From Ditylenchus dipsaci (taxonomy: Eukaryota; Nematoda; Chromadorea; Rhabditida; Anguinidae): 64,000 bases of DNA. Location: positions 1 to 64,000 of the forward strand of contig SADC01000030.1 of assembly GCA_004194705.1 (NCBI GenBank), written 5' to 3'. Under the pieces are notes generated by a model. The model saw only the letters and a program-made list of their open reading frames with translations, was not told the DNA's origin and did not search any database. Position 1 is the first letter of the stretch; each line of letters starts with the position of its first letter. Both the position numbers and the translations under genes were made by a program. Below, in pieces: positions 11,423-26,100 of this stretch.

Positions 11423-14400
11423 AATAAGGCTCTTGATTAAAAATCGTATTCCTGGCATTGAGTTTTCGAACCATTTTTAACAGTTCATTTTTCAATAAGT
11501 TATCAGCCAAATTGTAGCCAGTGAGATGGGCTACAAATTGAGTGGTAACTTTTTCATAGAACAAACAAAAACTGGGTCGAAAAGAGCCCTTAATAGAGGA
11601 AATACGGTAATCAAAAATTGATTAATTTCATTACCATGCTGCAATCATTGTAAAACAAATAAAAACCCTCTTCAAAAAGTGCAAAATGAAACTATTCTAG
11701 AACTTCTCAAAAGCTTGCGAAAAGTGCCAAGCAAAAGCCAGCAGAGAAATTGAGGAAGCCAAGAATAAAACCGATGGTCGATAGCTACTTGCCAAAAATT
11801 GATAAATTAAATTATTTCGGTATATTTTGTCACTTTTTGGGAGGCCAATTATAAGAGAAAATACCACGTCCTGATAAATACCTACATACTATTTGAAAGA
11901 TCATGTTTTTTCAATTTAAGTTCTGCCCAGAAATTTCGGTTTCAATATTCAGTTTCACTCACACATTAAGAACTTAAATTCATCTAATCTAACCAACGTC
12001 AAAAATTACAACATCGCGCTAGTTCTAACACCCCAACAACAAGCACACAACTACATCAAAAACAAACAAATGAGTGGTGGTGTTCAAGAGTTGCACTACC
12101 AGCCAGATAGATGCTCCACTAGTCACCATTGGTCACGGCTTAAACCAACGGAGGGAAGGGGAGATCATCCTTGGTAGTAGTCCACAACGTAGTCCATCCA
12201 TTCCCCACGCTAATCGACGGGATCGCGGAAGAAGGGTATAAAACAGGGGAATATTGATCAGTTATATACACAATTTTCTGCCCAAGTGACCATCAATCAG
12301 ACATTTTCCTGTATCTACAAAAGATTTCGCGATATAGTTTCTACAAATACAGGAAAATGCCACGCAAATTGCTCATTTTTTCCGAAATTTCAGTCATTTT
12401 AATTTGATTATTATGCTAATGAATCTGGTCCTAAAGAAATCTGACAATTATATATCCACGATAAAGATCGTAAACTCTCTAATTATCTGGCCAGCCCCAT
12501 GATTTTTCAACCCCCGAAAATCGGAAATTTTTGAGTTGACTTCGAGGGTATTTTTCGGGGATACTTTTTACTTAAGTTTAAAAAGTGAAAATATTTGGTG
12601 GTATTCGCTAGTCGGATCGATTTTTTTGTTTTGGGCTGCTTCGGAGTTTAAAGTTGAGAAGCCCTGTTAATTAGAGTGTTTACGGTAGATAAAGTGCCTA
12701 GAAGAAAGCCCACACCTAGGGTTGTCAAGCTTTCGGATCGAAGCTCGACTTTTTTCGAGCTTCGAGCCGATCCCTCGAAATTTTCGAGCCGAGTCAAGCA
12801 CTCAAAAAATTTCGAGCCGAGTCGAGCCGAGTGCTCGCAAATTGCAAGGCTAGACAACTCTACCCACACCTTTCAAAATTATTTCCCGATATTTTATTTA
12901 CTCCAGAAAATGTCTACAAATACAGTTGCCAACTGAGCACAAAATGCTTGATAATAAAAAGTTGCAAAATTTAAGATGCGACTATTGATTTAGCTTTTCC
13001 ATCAAACTACAGGAAACAAAATCAAACTACAGAAAAAAGTGAAAAAACTCATTGTATCCTAAGGCTAGTTTTATTAGCGCAAACATTAGAATGGTAAAAG
13101 TCAAAATTAAAATTATTTTTTTTTTTTCAAAATTAAAGCAAAAGTTCTTAACCAAAAACAGCTTGGTAGACGCTATGACTTTCGTACAATTTGCGACCAA
13201 CATTTAATTCTGTCGCCAAAATATCTAATTTTGCTGCCAAATCATTTCTGCCCCCAAAAATTTGATATTTACTGCCGAAATTGAGCTAGAAATAAATACT
13301 TAGGCAGCATAACAAAATACCACCTATTATTTACAGGGTGTGTCAAAAAAACTTGACCATCTAAAAAAATTGGTGTACGTAACACCTTGCCTGGCCTATT
13401 TTCGAATTTTGGACCCTAACCCTCGGAAATATCCAACTTCTCTGTGCATAATGACCCAAAAAATTAGAAAATCTTTATTTACTATGAACAGACAAGTGTG
13501 AAAAATTTCAAAGTGGTCAAATTTTCCTGACACACCCTGTGCGACAAAAAATACACAATGGTAGGTATCGAGCACTTTTGTGCCATTTGAGAAATAAGGC
13601 ATCACGAAAAAAAATTCAAAAATTTTGAGTTTGGTACCTTTTCTCTTTGAATTTATAATTTTTTATTTTGTCTGAGCTAAGATTTGTTTAGATTCGAAGT
13701 ATCCCTGTTGACTATGCAACTAAAATTAAGTTTGAAAACTAATATTTTCTTGGCAGTCATGCTCCCCAACAAAATCATGTATCGATCAAAAAGGGGTTGA
13801 AAAAGAGGAAAAGTAATCACCAATATACACAACCACATAAAAGAATAGATATTGGTTGAATCTGAAATCCATCCAGAAGTGGTTTCTCTCCCAGCAGCAG
13901 AATAGAATATATGTATATCAGTGGTGCTTTCAATTTCACACCAGCTCCCTGTTCCCCCCTGCAGAACACAATTGAGTGGTGGGGGCTGGGGTGTCTGTTT
14001 GCATTGTAAGGGGTGGGAGGGGGAGTCTGGTTGATTTAATCTTAATCCTCCCCACATTGTTGTCTGTCTGTCCAGCATCAGGCTTGACCATCTAGCCAGC
14101 CAGCTAGCTGCGCGAGTTTACTGACCACCTGGTCTTGTAAGTGGAAGATTTTGGCTGATCAGTGGTAAGAGATGGGCAGGGGCTGCTTAAAGCTTTATCG
14201 ATTTGGCCATGAACGCATGAAAACTGAGAATTAAGTGGAACACAAAAATATAAAGGTGGAAGGGATAGGGGAGATTTGGCAAAAAACGAGATCTGGCAAG
14301 GGACTAACAAAGGGATCGAGACATTTTTTACATCTTTTAAGTTAAATCATCAAATTGTGTCCGAAATACCCCAAACCACTGAAAACCACCCTAATCACGC

Positions 14401-14662
14401 CAAAGCATCCCAAGCTACAGTTCAGCTAAATCATCCAGAACCATCGTAAATCACGGCTGAATTATGGTTTGGAACGGTTTTGAGTGGCTTTGGGTGCATG
14501 AGGGTGGTTCAAAGTGGGTTTGGGTGTTTTGAGTGGTTAAGGGTTGGTTTTAGGTGGTTTAGGATATTTAAAAATGATGATTTGGCTAAAGTGCTTTATA
14601 TCAACCCTCCCAAAACCCATTTTTAACCATTTTTATAGCATTATTAAGACATAATTATGCTA

Positions 14663-15214
14663 GAAAACATATTTTTAGGTGGCGGACGGCACTTTTTCGA
14701 AAAATATTTTTTGACTAAAATTTGACTTTTGCCTTGGGGACCAAGGTAAACCACCTTAAAAGGGCATCTCGATACCATAAAAAGATTGAATGTGAACATA
14801 GTTTTATCAACTGGGGCCTATCGCGTAAAGGAACTCTGGTATGCATATATTTTTTATACATCCAGCGTCATTTTCGAGTGATTTTTGTCTAACCCCAAGT
14901 AACCAAGCCATTTTTGTCTCAGCCCAAGCAACCAAGCCACCTGCGCCCCTTCGGGGCGCAGGTGGCTTGGTTGGTTAGAGATCCGCGCACTCACTTACCT
15001 TAGACATGATTCCGAGCAAGACTCTTTATCATAAAATGCATAAAGAGCTCTTTTTGCACAGCTCCAGTGATCAAAACGGGTTAGGATACCTTAATACACG
15101 ATATTTTACCTTGGGGACCAAGGCAGCTTTGGTCCGCCAAGGCAAAAAGTCAAATTTTGGTCAAAATTTTTTTTTCGAAAAAGTGCCGTCCGCCACCTAA
15201 AAATGTGTTTCCTA
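14663..15214. mobile_element. Palindromic MITE with stable internal hairpin
   Basis: The arms begin AGGTGGCGGACGGCAC (left) and end GTGCCGTCCGCCACCT (right), with ACATATTTTT / AAAAATGTGT outside them. In the middle, 14938-14967 is a GC-rich hairpin with a TTCG loop (CTGCGCCCC / GGGGCGCAG). Next to it lies ACTTACCTTAGACAT, the complement of a splice-donor-like GTCTAAGGTAAGT. The same hairpin and motif recur near 52800 and 62100. Confidence 0.6.
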
Positions 15215-16257
15215 CACGTTTTAGGCGCCAACACGTTGAAAAAACATGCTTTTGGGCTTTTTGGAAGGCTCTATATAAAGCAATCCGGCCGATGACTTAC
15301 TAAAACAAGAAAAAGTTTTTCTAGATGCTACATAGTGGCATATTCCCGTTTTATCCAAAATCTATCCCTAATATTTTTTGAAATTTCTTTTGAAAAGTGA
15401 CAAATATGATGACCCTAACCTACAGGCTGTTTTATGTAGATATATTTTAATTTGAAATCGGAGACTCTAGGGAAACTTCCAAATAATTATCTATTGTAGG
15501 TTGAGCTAATGAGAACAGACAAATGAAAATCATTTTTTAAAATATTCTTGTTCGACACTTGAACATAATATTCGAGTAGATTTGGATAGCTTCCAATAAC
15601 ATCGCTGGCATTGTCTGCGACAGGCTCATAGAAGAGCCTTTCAATTTTTAGATGAAGCAGCTCACAATCTTTCTGTAAAAACAGAATTTTTAAGTGTATT
15701 CTTTATCCGCAAAACAAGCGATGTTTTCGAAAATCTTCTCCGTTTCGGAATTTCCTTTTTGGTATTTCTTTGTGCATTTGCTGTCACACAGTTTTTATCT
15801 GTCGCCTGAAATACACCTTCCGTTCCCTGATTGAAAATTTGTGCAAATGGTAAACCCTATTCCCGACTTACGGCTGTTCTGGTTTTTAGGCCGAAGAATC
15901 GGGGCGTAATCGTTTTAGCAATAAACCTTTCGCCAATGAGATAACTTCGCCAATGGCATGCTGTCGCGAAAAACCACTCATTTTGTAGCTCATTTCCCTG
16001 GCTACAAAAGGAGTGATAATTTGCCTGACAAAGAATTAAAATTACTTGTAAAAAGAAGCTATTGGCGAAAACATAGCATTGATGGAGTGATCTTATTGGC
16101 AAAAAGATGCCATTGGTGAATGTCTCATTGACGAAACGATTAGGCCCCGAAGGATCAGAAATAAATTTAAAAATAAATTTGTGGATCAATGTAATTTGAG
16201 AAAAAAAAGCTGATTTATGGTTTTGATTTTAAAAAGTCTGTTTTGATTTTAAAAAGT

Positions 16258-16601
16258 CTCAACCATATTTTTCATCATAGACAGCTTTTTTATTTTACAT
16301 CAGAAAATCAGTTTTTATTTTTACACTCTATTTTCATGCGACCGTCCATGTTTCCTTTTTTATTGCAAAAGAATGGGGCCGTCCCTATTTTACACAAAAA
16401 ATTTTCAAAAAGTCGGTTGAATTAGGATGGCCTCATTTTTTTGAAATAAAAATGGAAGGAAACTTGGACGGTCGCCCGAAAATAAAGTATAAAAATGAAA
16501 ACTGATTGTATGTTGTAAAATAAAAAAAGTGGTCCATAATGAAAAATATGGTTAAAGTGCAGTACGGCGATGTAAAAATTTAGGACGGCGCGGTCACTAT
16601 G
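16258..16601. mobile_element. Truncated copy of the CATAGTGACCGCGCC MITE
   Basis: The right arm ends GGCGCGGTCACTATG-type sequence at 16601 and the arms match the complete copy at 17577-17989. The outermost left end is missing. Confidence 0.65.
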
Positions 16602-16837
16602 ATGGTGGTTTGCCACTTTTGTCTTTTAGCCCAGTTTGCAGCCATTCTTTGCAAACTTATGTCTAATATCGCACTGGAACACTCAAGCACAACACCTCAG
16701 CTTTCTTTTAAGCACAAACACGTATAATTGAACTTGTTTCTAAAAAAAATTCTTACCCTCTTAATTGGAGGTGGTGGATTTTGTTCTGGATTTAGGGTGG
16801 GTTGTCGTGTTCAAGCCCAATTTTTTACTTTTTTTTT

Positions 16838-16893
16838 CACTATATCCTATCATTTTGTTGTCTTCCACATTCCTTGTTGTTGCACCTTACTTT
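16838..16893 (-). repeat. Duplicated fragment of the ZP gene's last exon
   Basis: About 55 bases (TATATCCTATCATTTTGTTG followed by CACATTCCTTGTTGTTGCACC) nearly repeat 17160-17215, the 3' end and stop codon of the ZP gene's last exon. This is a short local duplication immediately downstream of the gene; no reading frame is preserved. Confidence 0.6.
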
Positions 16894-17159
16894 TGTTATC
16901 AGACTGTGAATTAATTTTTTAGTTTAGCGTGTGTTTTGTGATTAATTGACAACTATTAATCAGCACAAACACGATGGAGGAGCCCATAGTGCCTGTTGCC
17001 CTTTTCTGCAATTGATTTTGACAAATTTATAATTTGTAATTTCAAAAAAAAACAATTTCGTTACTTTAGCTTTTGAAATCATATAAAGAATTATTTTGGA
17101 ATCAACAAGTCAATTTACATATAAACCAATAAATGGATATCAAATTGAAGTGTTTCTGG

Positions 17160-20100
17160 CTATATCCTAACATTTTGTTGTCTATCCACATTCCTTGTTG
17201 TTGCACCTTTTCTACTGGACATGAACTCCTCAAGGGCCACTTTGTTGTGCTCCACTTCCTGATGCTGCTGTTTAGATTTGAGCATATCTCCACAGTATCG
17301 CATAACCATACAACCACCCATCAGTACAAGCACCAAAAACAAAAAGGCACACCCGGCGATCAGCCACAGTTCTTCTTTTTTCAAGCACACTCCATCTTCA
17401 TTTATCACTGGCTCACCGGTCACTAGTTCCTGAAAATGCTGTATCTAATTTGCACAGTCAATATATATATAGTTTACTGCATGAAATGTTTAAAAAGCCC
17501 TTTCTTAACTATATTTCGACCTTACTAGTCGGTGGCGTAGCCAGAAATTTCTGACGGGCAGGTGGGGGGTCACCAGCATAGTGACCGCGCCGTCCTTCGC
17601 CGTCCTAATTTTTTCAATCGCCGTCCTGCGTTTTAACCATATTTTCATTATGGACAGCTTTTTTTATTTTACAACATATAATCAGTTTTTATTTTTATAC
17701 TTAATTTTCGGGCGACCGTCCAAGTTTTCTTTCATTTTCATTTTAAAAAAATGGGGCCGTCCTGATTTTACACAAAAATTTTCAAAAAAGTCGGTAAAAT
17801 TAGGACGGCCACATTTTTTTTAAATAAAAATGAAAGAAAACTTGGACGGTCGCCCGAAAATTAAGTATGAAGATAAAAACTGATTGTATGTTGTAAAATA
17901 AAAAAAGCTGTCCATAATGAAAAATATGGTTAAAATGCAGTGCGGCGATGTAAAAATTTAGGACGGCGAAGGACGGCGCGGTCACTATGGTCACCAGACT
18001 ATTTTTGGCCAATTTACCTACTCTGTTTTGGAAAAAATCTGACGGGGGGGGGACACGTGCCCCACCTGCCCCCTCCTCCTGGCTACACCACTGATACTAG
18101 CGAATACTTCTCTTCACTATTTTTCCTTCTAAAACCTTATGAAAAAACATCCCAATATTAGTTCCGCACCCCGAAAAAAGTGCGTAGGACATTTATTAGT
18201 CCTTGCTTCCTTACGCTGGCCTACCCATAAGCCTAAACGGTTCCTACACACTTTGCCGCCGACACTTTGCCGCATAGCACTTTGCCGCGGACACTTTGCC
18301 GCAAGGCACTTTGTCGCAGACACTTTGCCGCATTTTTGTGTTCTCAGCAATAATTGTGCCGCAAAGTGTCTGCGGCAAAGTTTCATGCGGCAAAGTGCCA
18401 TGCGGCAAAGTGATTGTGTACGGCCTAAACATGTTGTTCCAAAGGATAGTTACAGCAATCTTGGAGGGGTCAAATTGTTGGTAGGGGTATTTGCTACTAA
18501 CACCCTTGATCTTTGCATTATCGCGTAGCCCTGGATATCAACTTTTGAAATTTTTGAAATCACCTTTGGTATTATGTAAGTTGGTGCGCGTTAAAAAGCT
18601 AAAATCCGGGGGTGCACGCGTGTATGCCTCAAACCTTATCTCTAACCGTACAATACCTCATGACCGTTTGTAACCAACAAAAGAGGTGGGAGTTATGGTA
18701 GAAATCAATGTCAAAAGGTAGTCGTAAATGTCTTACTCCTTTCTAATTGACGAGATAAAACAAATATATGAAAATTAGTTAAAATCACAAAAACAACTTT
18801 AAATGTTCGTGGTTTGGGTTCAAAAATAGTTAGTAGTAGTTTGGCATTTATTATCTTTTTCTTTTGTGTTTACAACACTTCAAGTTGAGTCCATCTAACT
18901 TAAAGGGGCTTACCAGCGCGTTACACGGTCAATTTCAAATTTTCAAAAGGCGAGGACCACACTTTCAAGACAAAAAGCATTTGATTTCAAAATGTTCCTT
19001 CAAATTATTGGCGCTACCGGAGTATACCCCCAAATGTAATTTTTTTTAAGTGTTTCCAAACACCCTATATCGACCTAAAATTGCCTTAGAAGCAGGGGCT
19101 TGGTTGGTTAGAGATGCGCGCACTCACTCACCTTAGACATAATTCCGAGCAAAACTCTTGAACAAAAATGCATTTAGAGGCTCTTTTTGCCCAGCTCCAG
19201 TGATCAAAACATGCCAAAACAGGCAAATGGTCGAAATTTCAAAATGTTCAAAACTCAATTTTTATAAACCAGAACTCAAAAATAATGTCTTTTACGTGCT
19301 TCTGAGGCAATTTTAGGTCGATAGAGGGTGTTTAGAAACACTTTAAAAAAAATTCATTTGGGGGAGGGGGGGAGGGCGGTTGGAGGCGTATACTCCGGTA
19401 GGGTCAAATAATTTTATTATCGTTACCGAAAAAAGTTGCCACCGAAAGACTTTTCTTGTCATTTTTTGTTTTTGGTGGTTTTTTGTTTAATTTTCGTATT
19501 TTCGGGTCAGTATCATTGGCTAAGCAAAGCTACCGTGGGATCAACAACACCTGAAAGGCTATGAATTTTTTGGACAGCAGCAGGGCGATAGTCTCTAATT
19601 TTCCTTCACTTTTTTAGGTATATTGCTCCAATAAAAGTAATTCTGATTTCTTTTTTAGGCTCTCTTTGTAGTAATAACCCTAAAAAAGTTAAGTAAAATT
19701 AGAGACTATTGCCCTGCTGCGGTAACGATAATAAAATAATTTGAAGGAACATTTTCAAATCAAATGTTTTTTCAAAAAAAACTTTTTTGTCTTGAAAGTG
19801 TGGTCCCCGCTTTTTGAAAATTTTAAATTGGGGCAGGAGTAAGATGCGGCAAATCACATTGCGACAAATCAAATTGCGGCAAAATCAGATTGCGGCAAAT
19901 CAGATTGCGACAATTCAAATTGCGACAATTCAAATTGCGGCAAAATGAAATTGCGGCAAAATCAAATTGCGACAATTCAAATTGCGGCAAAATCAAATTG
20001 CGACAATTCAAATTGCGGCAAAATCAAATTGCGGCATAAGTGGGAGGGTCACAGGCTGTACCCCGAAATTTAAGCAGCGATTTGCTAAGTGGTCGATTTG

Positions 20101-23100
20101 CTAAGCGGTCGTTTTGCTAAGAAAAAAAATTTAAGCGCCAATTTGCTAAGAATTCAAAATTTAAGCGCCAATTTGCTAAATGGTCGTTTGCTAAGAATTT
20201 TTTGCTAAGTAGTTGTTTTGATAAAGATCTTGTTTGTTAAGCCAGATCTTCTTCAGTTCGGTTCAATTTCGGGGTACAGACCTTAAAACCCAAACGGTTC
20301 AATCCAAAATCATGTTCTAAAAATGGTTTAATTTAATCGGGGTCTCCTACTCTGGACTGATTGCACCCAGAGGGATTCGAACCAGTAACCTTGGTGATGA
20401 GTATATGGACCTCTTCGCCAAGTAAACACTCAAAATTATGATAAAAAAAAGATATGCACCCAGATGGATGCGAACCAGCATCCTCGGCAGGGGCTATCCA
20501 AGTGGTCGTCCACTTGGATCAAAAAATTTTTTTTACGTTTTCGGTTTCCAAAACAATTTTTCTGCACTAATTCGAGCATGCTGAAGATGGTTTGACAGTG
20601 GTAAAATCACGTTTTATCGAGAAATTTAGAGTTATTGCTAACGATTGATTTATCAAAATCAAGAATTCACGATAACTCAAAAATTTCTTGATAAAACGTG
20701 ATTTTACCACTGTCAAACCATTTTCACGGTGCTCGAATTAGTGCAGAAAAAATGATTTGGAAACCGAAAACGTAAAAAAAATTTTGATCCAAGTGGACGA
20801 CCACTTGGATAGCCACCGCCGAGGATGCTGGTTCGAATCCACCTGGGTGCACACTTTATTTTTTACCGTAATTTCAGATATAAAAAGACTAACGTTTGAC
20901 CTTTCAGGTCATTTGGGTGAATATACCCCTATTCTTGAGTTGCCTGGATAACAACCTGTCCAGGTGGTACTCAACCCTAGATTGGGATCGGGTAGGTAAA
21001 ATCGCACTTCTGTTCTTAATAAGCCCAAGTTCTCACAAATTTTTTAGTTTAGAAAAATGGATTTTTTTATTTAAATTACCTTTTTTATTTTTAGGCCATC
21101 CATGTGGGCATCCACCTGGTCAGGTGATACCTACACCAGGTATTGAAGTTGAGTGTGTAAAATCGCAACTTTGGGCTTGACAAACCCAATTCGCCACACA
21201 ATTTTAAGTTAGAAAAAATGGCTTATTTATTATTTTTAAGAAATTTTAATTTTTTAGGTTTGGGTTTGGTTTGGGTATTTAGGGTGGTACTTTGGGTGGT
21301 TTAGGATGGTTTGTGGTAGTTTGGACACCATCTGAAGATATCAATTTACCTAGATCCCACGTTGAAATCAGTAAGAAACAAAAAAAAAATCGGCGTAAAA
21401 ATGTCCGTCGGAAAAACCTCTAATCTACCAGAATATTGAGAAAAAGGAAAAGTACAAAAAGGCAGAAAAGTTCTTAACAAATCGGGATTTAAGAAAGAAT
21501 GCCTTAGCAAAAAAATTCTTAGCAAATGGGCGCCTTAAAAAAAATTCTTAGCAAATGGGCGCCTTAACAAAAAAATTCTTAGCAATTTGTCGCTTAGCAA
21601 AAAAAATTCTTGGCAAAACGACCGCTTAGCAAATCGACCACTTAGCAAAATGCCGCTTAAATTTCGGGGTACAGCCGGGTCACATTGGGCTGCTATTTGG
21701 GTTGATCGTTATTTTATACGTTAGGTATTTTCGTTCACTTTGTGAGTAAATATTTGTATATCATTTTTTCGCTTTCCTCCTGGCCTGACTTTACTTCTTT
21801 GCTTCTTTCAGCTATGGAAAACGAATACTGTACTATACTATATACTATTTGATTGTTTGCTGATTTTTGTACAGCTAGTCAATTTTTTTGGTTTCTAGCA
21901 AAATCTCATCTCACAAACAAGCCTGTTTAGACGGCAGCTTATTGAGACCACATAGTGGTGGCAGATTAAGCATTACTTGAAAGTTTCAAATTTGATTACT
22001 GCAATTTAAATTGTCGCAATATGATTTGCCGCAATTTGATATTGCCGCAATTTGAATTGTCGCAATTTGAATTGTCGGAATTTCATTTTGCCGCAATTTG
22101 AATTGTCGCAATCTGATTTGCCGCAATCTGATTTTGCCGCAATTTGATTTGTCGCAATGTGATTTGCCGCATCTTACTCCTGCCCTTAAATTGACCGTGT
22201 AACGCGCTGGTATGCCCTTTAAAACCTATAGTCAGCCACCTCCCCATAAGTGGAATGTACTGACCTACCTTAGATTTTCTTAAAAGCTCACTAAGCAATA
22301 CGGAAAGAAGAAATTCGGCATCTGAATTGAAGAAGCCTAGGATAATCCACAGAGCCTGGTGTAACTAATGGTTAAATTTCAATAATGGAATCAAATGTCG
22401 GATGAAGCAAAATTGGAAATAAAGTTATTTTGAGCCATTTTGTAATTTTTGGGAGAGATGATTAGGTATTATTAGAAAAGACTGTGCCCTAATAAGCCAG
22501 CCTGTGCTCAAGGCTTTTCCTAAGTCAAATGAGTAAATAAGATTACCTCAAAATAGAATGCGGGTTTTAAAAGGATTTTTAGAAAATGTTTGTAGAAGAA
22601 AAAAGTTTGCACTGACCGAGAATCGAACTCGGGTCGCCCGCGTGGCAGGCGAGCATTCTACCACTGAACCATCAGTGCTCATGTTGGAGAAGTGTTACAA
22701 ATTTTACGTGTTAAATCTTTCCAGAAAGGAAATTTCATACTACCCTGTGGCGATAAAAAATAGAATGAAAATGCTATTTTGTAAAAAAAAATTAGCTTTC
22801 CTTATTTTAACAATAGTAAGACGGTCAGATCAATAGAAATTCCAAGAAGTCGAGGACTAGGGTTGTCGAGTTTCGAGTCTTTTCGAGGCCTCGAGAGGAC
22901 TCGAAATTTTTTAAGGCTGTTTTTTGTCGGAAAAATGCAAATCTGATATTGATGACCCATACCTAGAATTAAAAAGTAGATATGGGTCATCAATATCAGA
23001 TTTGCATTTTCCGACGAAAAACAGCCTTAAAAAATTTCGAGTCCTCTCGAGGCCTCGAAAAGACTCGAAACTCGATAACCCTATCGAAGACCCTGTTGCT

Positions 23101-26100
23101 TGCCGATTTGAAGGCTAGAATCCCGAACACAAAACCGGGTTTACTAAATCGGAACCAGAAACCGTGCTAGACGAACCCGACCCTTTTATTGACTAATGAG
23201 TTTTTTAAACTCTACTAAAGAAAAGAATGCGACCGAATACAATTATAGCATTTTATCTAATGCTAACATATATCCTGCCTCACCGTTGGAGCAATGACGG
23301 CAGACAATCCACCGGCTGAGAATGGCGACGCAACCTAATGCTAGTAGTCACTGTTTCCACTTCACTCAAATCACTCAAGGTGCCTGTGTCTGAAGTGCCC
23401 CTGGTCAAAACCATTTGATGATGCCTGCGGAGCCGTTTGGCTGGTTCAGATGCCTCAGTACAATTTGCGAAGGAGCAGAAGTGACTCATGCAGACCCGCA
23501 AGTTGCAGAATATGTTCACTTCATTGCTGCAAAAAAATTTACACTATTAACTAAATATTAGAAAGAGATAGTAGACCTGGTAGGGAAAGCCCAAGCTTTG
23601 ATGCGATTCACAAAAACCACTTCCTTGGAAGTTTCCAGCCGTTCAAAAGCTCCCAGATGTTCCCTCTAGGCTGCAGGAACAGCCATGTTCATCCGCCAAT
23701 TCGAGATTGGACTTTGTGTCTGTAGCCCAACATCGTCCTATCTGCGAGTCGGCCACTGGCTTTTGTAGGCGCACCATGTATGACTGAAATCAGGGATAGT
23801 GAATTAGGCAATAACAGTAATAATAGTATTAAAACAATAATAAGAGGATAACAGACTATGGATCTCCAATGTTGAGTGCAGCTTGAATGGCAGGAGAATC
23901 AAGAGAATGACCATGCCGTATCTCCACTGCATATTTTAACTCAGGAGTTGGCATGGCTCCAGCCCCTGAAGGTAATGTACCACGAATGATCTCAGTAGTG
24001 GTGTGGCTGTTTTCTACGGTCACCCCTCCAAAGTCAACCGTTATCATGTTTTCTCTGCTAAATAAAATTGATATATTGATATATTCAATTGATAAAAGCA
24101 TTTTTCTTTCGTTTAATCATGCTAGACATTTTAAAAATTTTAACGTGCTAGAAGTTTATATTACAGTCGGTTTTCAATACAACATACCCCTTGGGACGTT
24201 TATGGGTATATAACCCGCGCAGATATTTTTAACTTTTTTTGTAGTGCGCAAGACATCTTTTAGTCTCGGCTAACATACGCTGGCCTGCCCTGCGCCTAAG
24301 CATAATTTAGAAAGAGGTCGGGGGAATATATGACGGGGGGGGATATTTGCAGGGGTTTTTATCGAATACACCTAGGACCGCCCAAAGGCAGGTTATATAG
24401 AGGGGAACATTTTATCAAGACTGAGTTTATTATTCGGGCATGTTATACGGAGAAGTATGTTGTATAGGGGGTATATACCATACGTATGCTATGCCAAGAC
24501 TCGACTTTATCGGACAGAAATCTAACGGAACATGAAATTCACAAGCCTACTACACACATCCTGCTATTTTAAAACAAAATAGAAGGTCTTGGGTGCCACA
24601 TATAGTGGGCTCGCTGTCATAATTACGGTGCGTTATCGTTTGGTGATATCCGAAACGTTTCTTTACCGTAACTACGTATACAGTCAAACCTCGATAATCC
24701 GCCACCCCATGGGACCGATCCAAGGGTGGCGGATTATCGAGGTGGCGGTTTAGCCGAGGTAAACTTTGTCGAGTTTCTCTGACGGCCAACCAAATCGGGC
24801 TTATCGAGGGTGGCGGTTTATCGAGGGTGGCGGTTTAGCGGGGTGGCGGACTATCGAGGTTTGACTGTACAGTGAAAAACATGCTGTAAAATAGACAGAG
24901 CTCTTGACTTATCACACGAAGTTTCTAGAGGATCATAATTTCCGCTGGTAAGCAATAAGGGCAGTATTACAAGAAAGTAGATCGAGCATTCGCTAAAACC
25001 AATCGATTACCAGAACCAAAAGGGGTACAATTCTGGTATACCCCAGCACTCAATTCTGGTATACCCCAGCACTCAATTCTGGTATACCCCAGCACTCAAA
25101 TCTGGTATACCCAACACTTTACCCCACAATTGAAAGCTGAGGATGTTAGCTACACGATGGTGTAAAAATTTCTTGGTTTAGTTCACAAAAATGTATACCT
25201 TTTAATCAAAATTGAATTGAATCTTTTCGAGTGAAAATTGAACGCTCAAAAATGATTCAATTCTATTTCAATTAAAAGATGTGCATTTTTGTGAACTAAA
25301 TTAAGAAATTGTTACACCATCGTGTAGCTAACATCATCAGCTTTCAATTGTGAGGTAAAGTGTTGGGATATACCAGAATTGAGTGCTGGGGGTATACCCG
25401 AATTGAGTGCTGGGGTATACCAGAATTTAGCCACCAAAGGTTTATTGTAGTGGGCGATACAGTCTACACAACAACAATGAAGAAGAGAAGAATTGAGGGT
25501 GATTTCTAGCTAGCATTCTTAGGCTGATCATTAGACGGCTGTGGAGTAGCATCGTTAGTTGGGGCACCTGGCTGATTGGCAATCACATCAGCGGAGCCCT
25601 CGGGAGAAGCGGAATCATCCTTTTTGTTTCCGACCCTTTGTTTTCATTCTTGGAGCCTTTCTTGCCCTTTTTCTTGCCATCCTTCTTATGCTTGGAATCA
25701 TTGGATCCACTTTTTGTCTTTCTTCTTTTGCCCTTGTCAGAATGGTTGGACTTCTTGCTGTGATGATCTGACTTTTTCTCGTGATCTGACTTCTTGCTAT
25801 GATGCTCTTTTCTGGCAATGGACTGCATTCGGGACTTTTCATTTTCTTCAAGCACATAGATCTGAAAACAAATTCATAGGAATGTCAAACCTGCATGGAA
25901 AAAGTACCGCAAAGTTGTCAAAATATGCCCGAGAAAAGGGACTCGAGACTTTCCATCGCGCTTTCGAGTACGATCGATTTCATAGCAGACCCAAAGAGCA
26001 AACAGCAAACCAAGAACGTAGTGAAGCATTTTCGGAACCAGACAATAACCAAGAAGAGAAGTCAGTTTATGAGGCTTTCACAAAGGTCTAGAAAATGTTG

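Larger units (their letters stand above)
10272..17159. other. Intergenic region between two minus-strand genes
   Basis: No gene can be supported. It holds a pogo-like MITE half (about 11145-11422), a palindromic GT/AC-rich tract (about 14345-14600), a palindrome at 14663-15214, a MITE copy at 16258-16601 and a duplicated exon fragment at 16838-16893. The segments 11950-12320 and 13640-14330 look less repetitive. A consensus TATA box (GGTATAAAAC, 12235-12244, plus strand) lies in the first, but no gene follows it. The carboxypeptidase promoter should lie just above 10271. Confidence 0.5.

Noticed and set aside
12235..12244. Consensus TATA box on plus strand
   Set aside because: No gene or transcript start can be supported downstream; chance occurrence is likely in AT-rich DNA.
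13677..14078. 133-residue minus-strand frame
   Set aside because: No recognisable domain, low-complexity stretches and no consistent splice sites.
14460..14570. GGTTTGGGTGTTTTGAGTGG-rich tract resembling telomere repeats (also 21250-21310, 60900-61010)
   Set aside because: Irregular units, a matching complementary tract nearby and internal positions; part of palindromic elements.
19836..22180. Regularly spaced short repeats resembling a CRISPR array
   Set aside because: Eukaryotic genome, contiguous degenerate units without unique spacers, inverted at the two ends of a transposon.
25576..26091. 171-residue plus-strand open frame
   Set aside because: Its first half is antisense to the lysine-rich exon. 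No recognisable domain and no splice or start context; kept only as a remote possibility.
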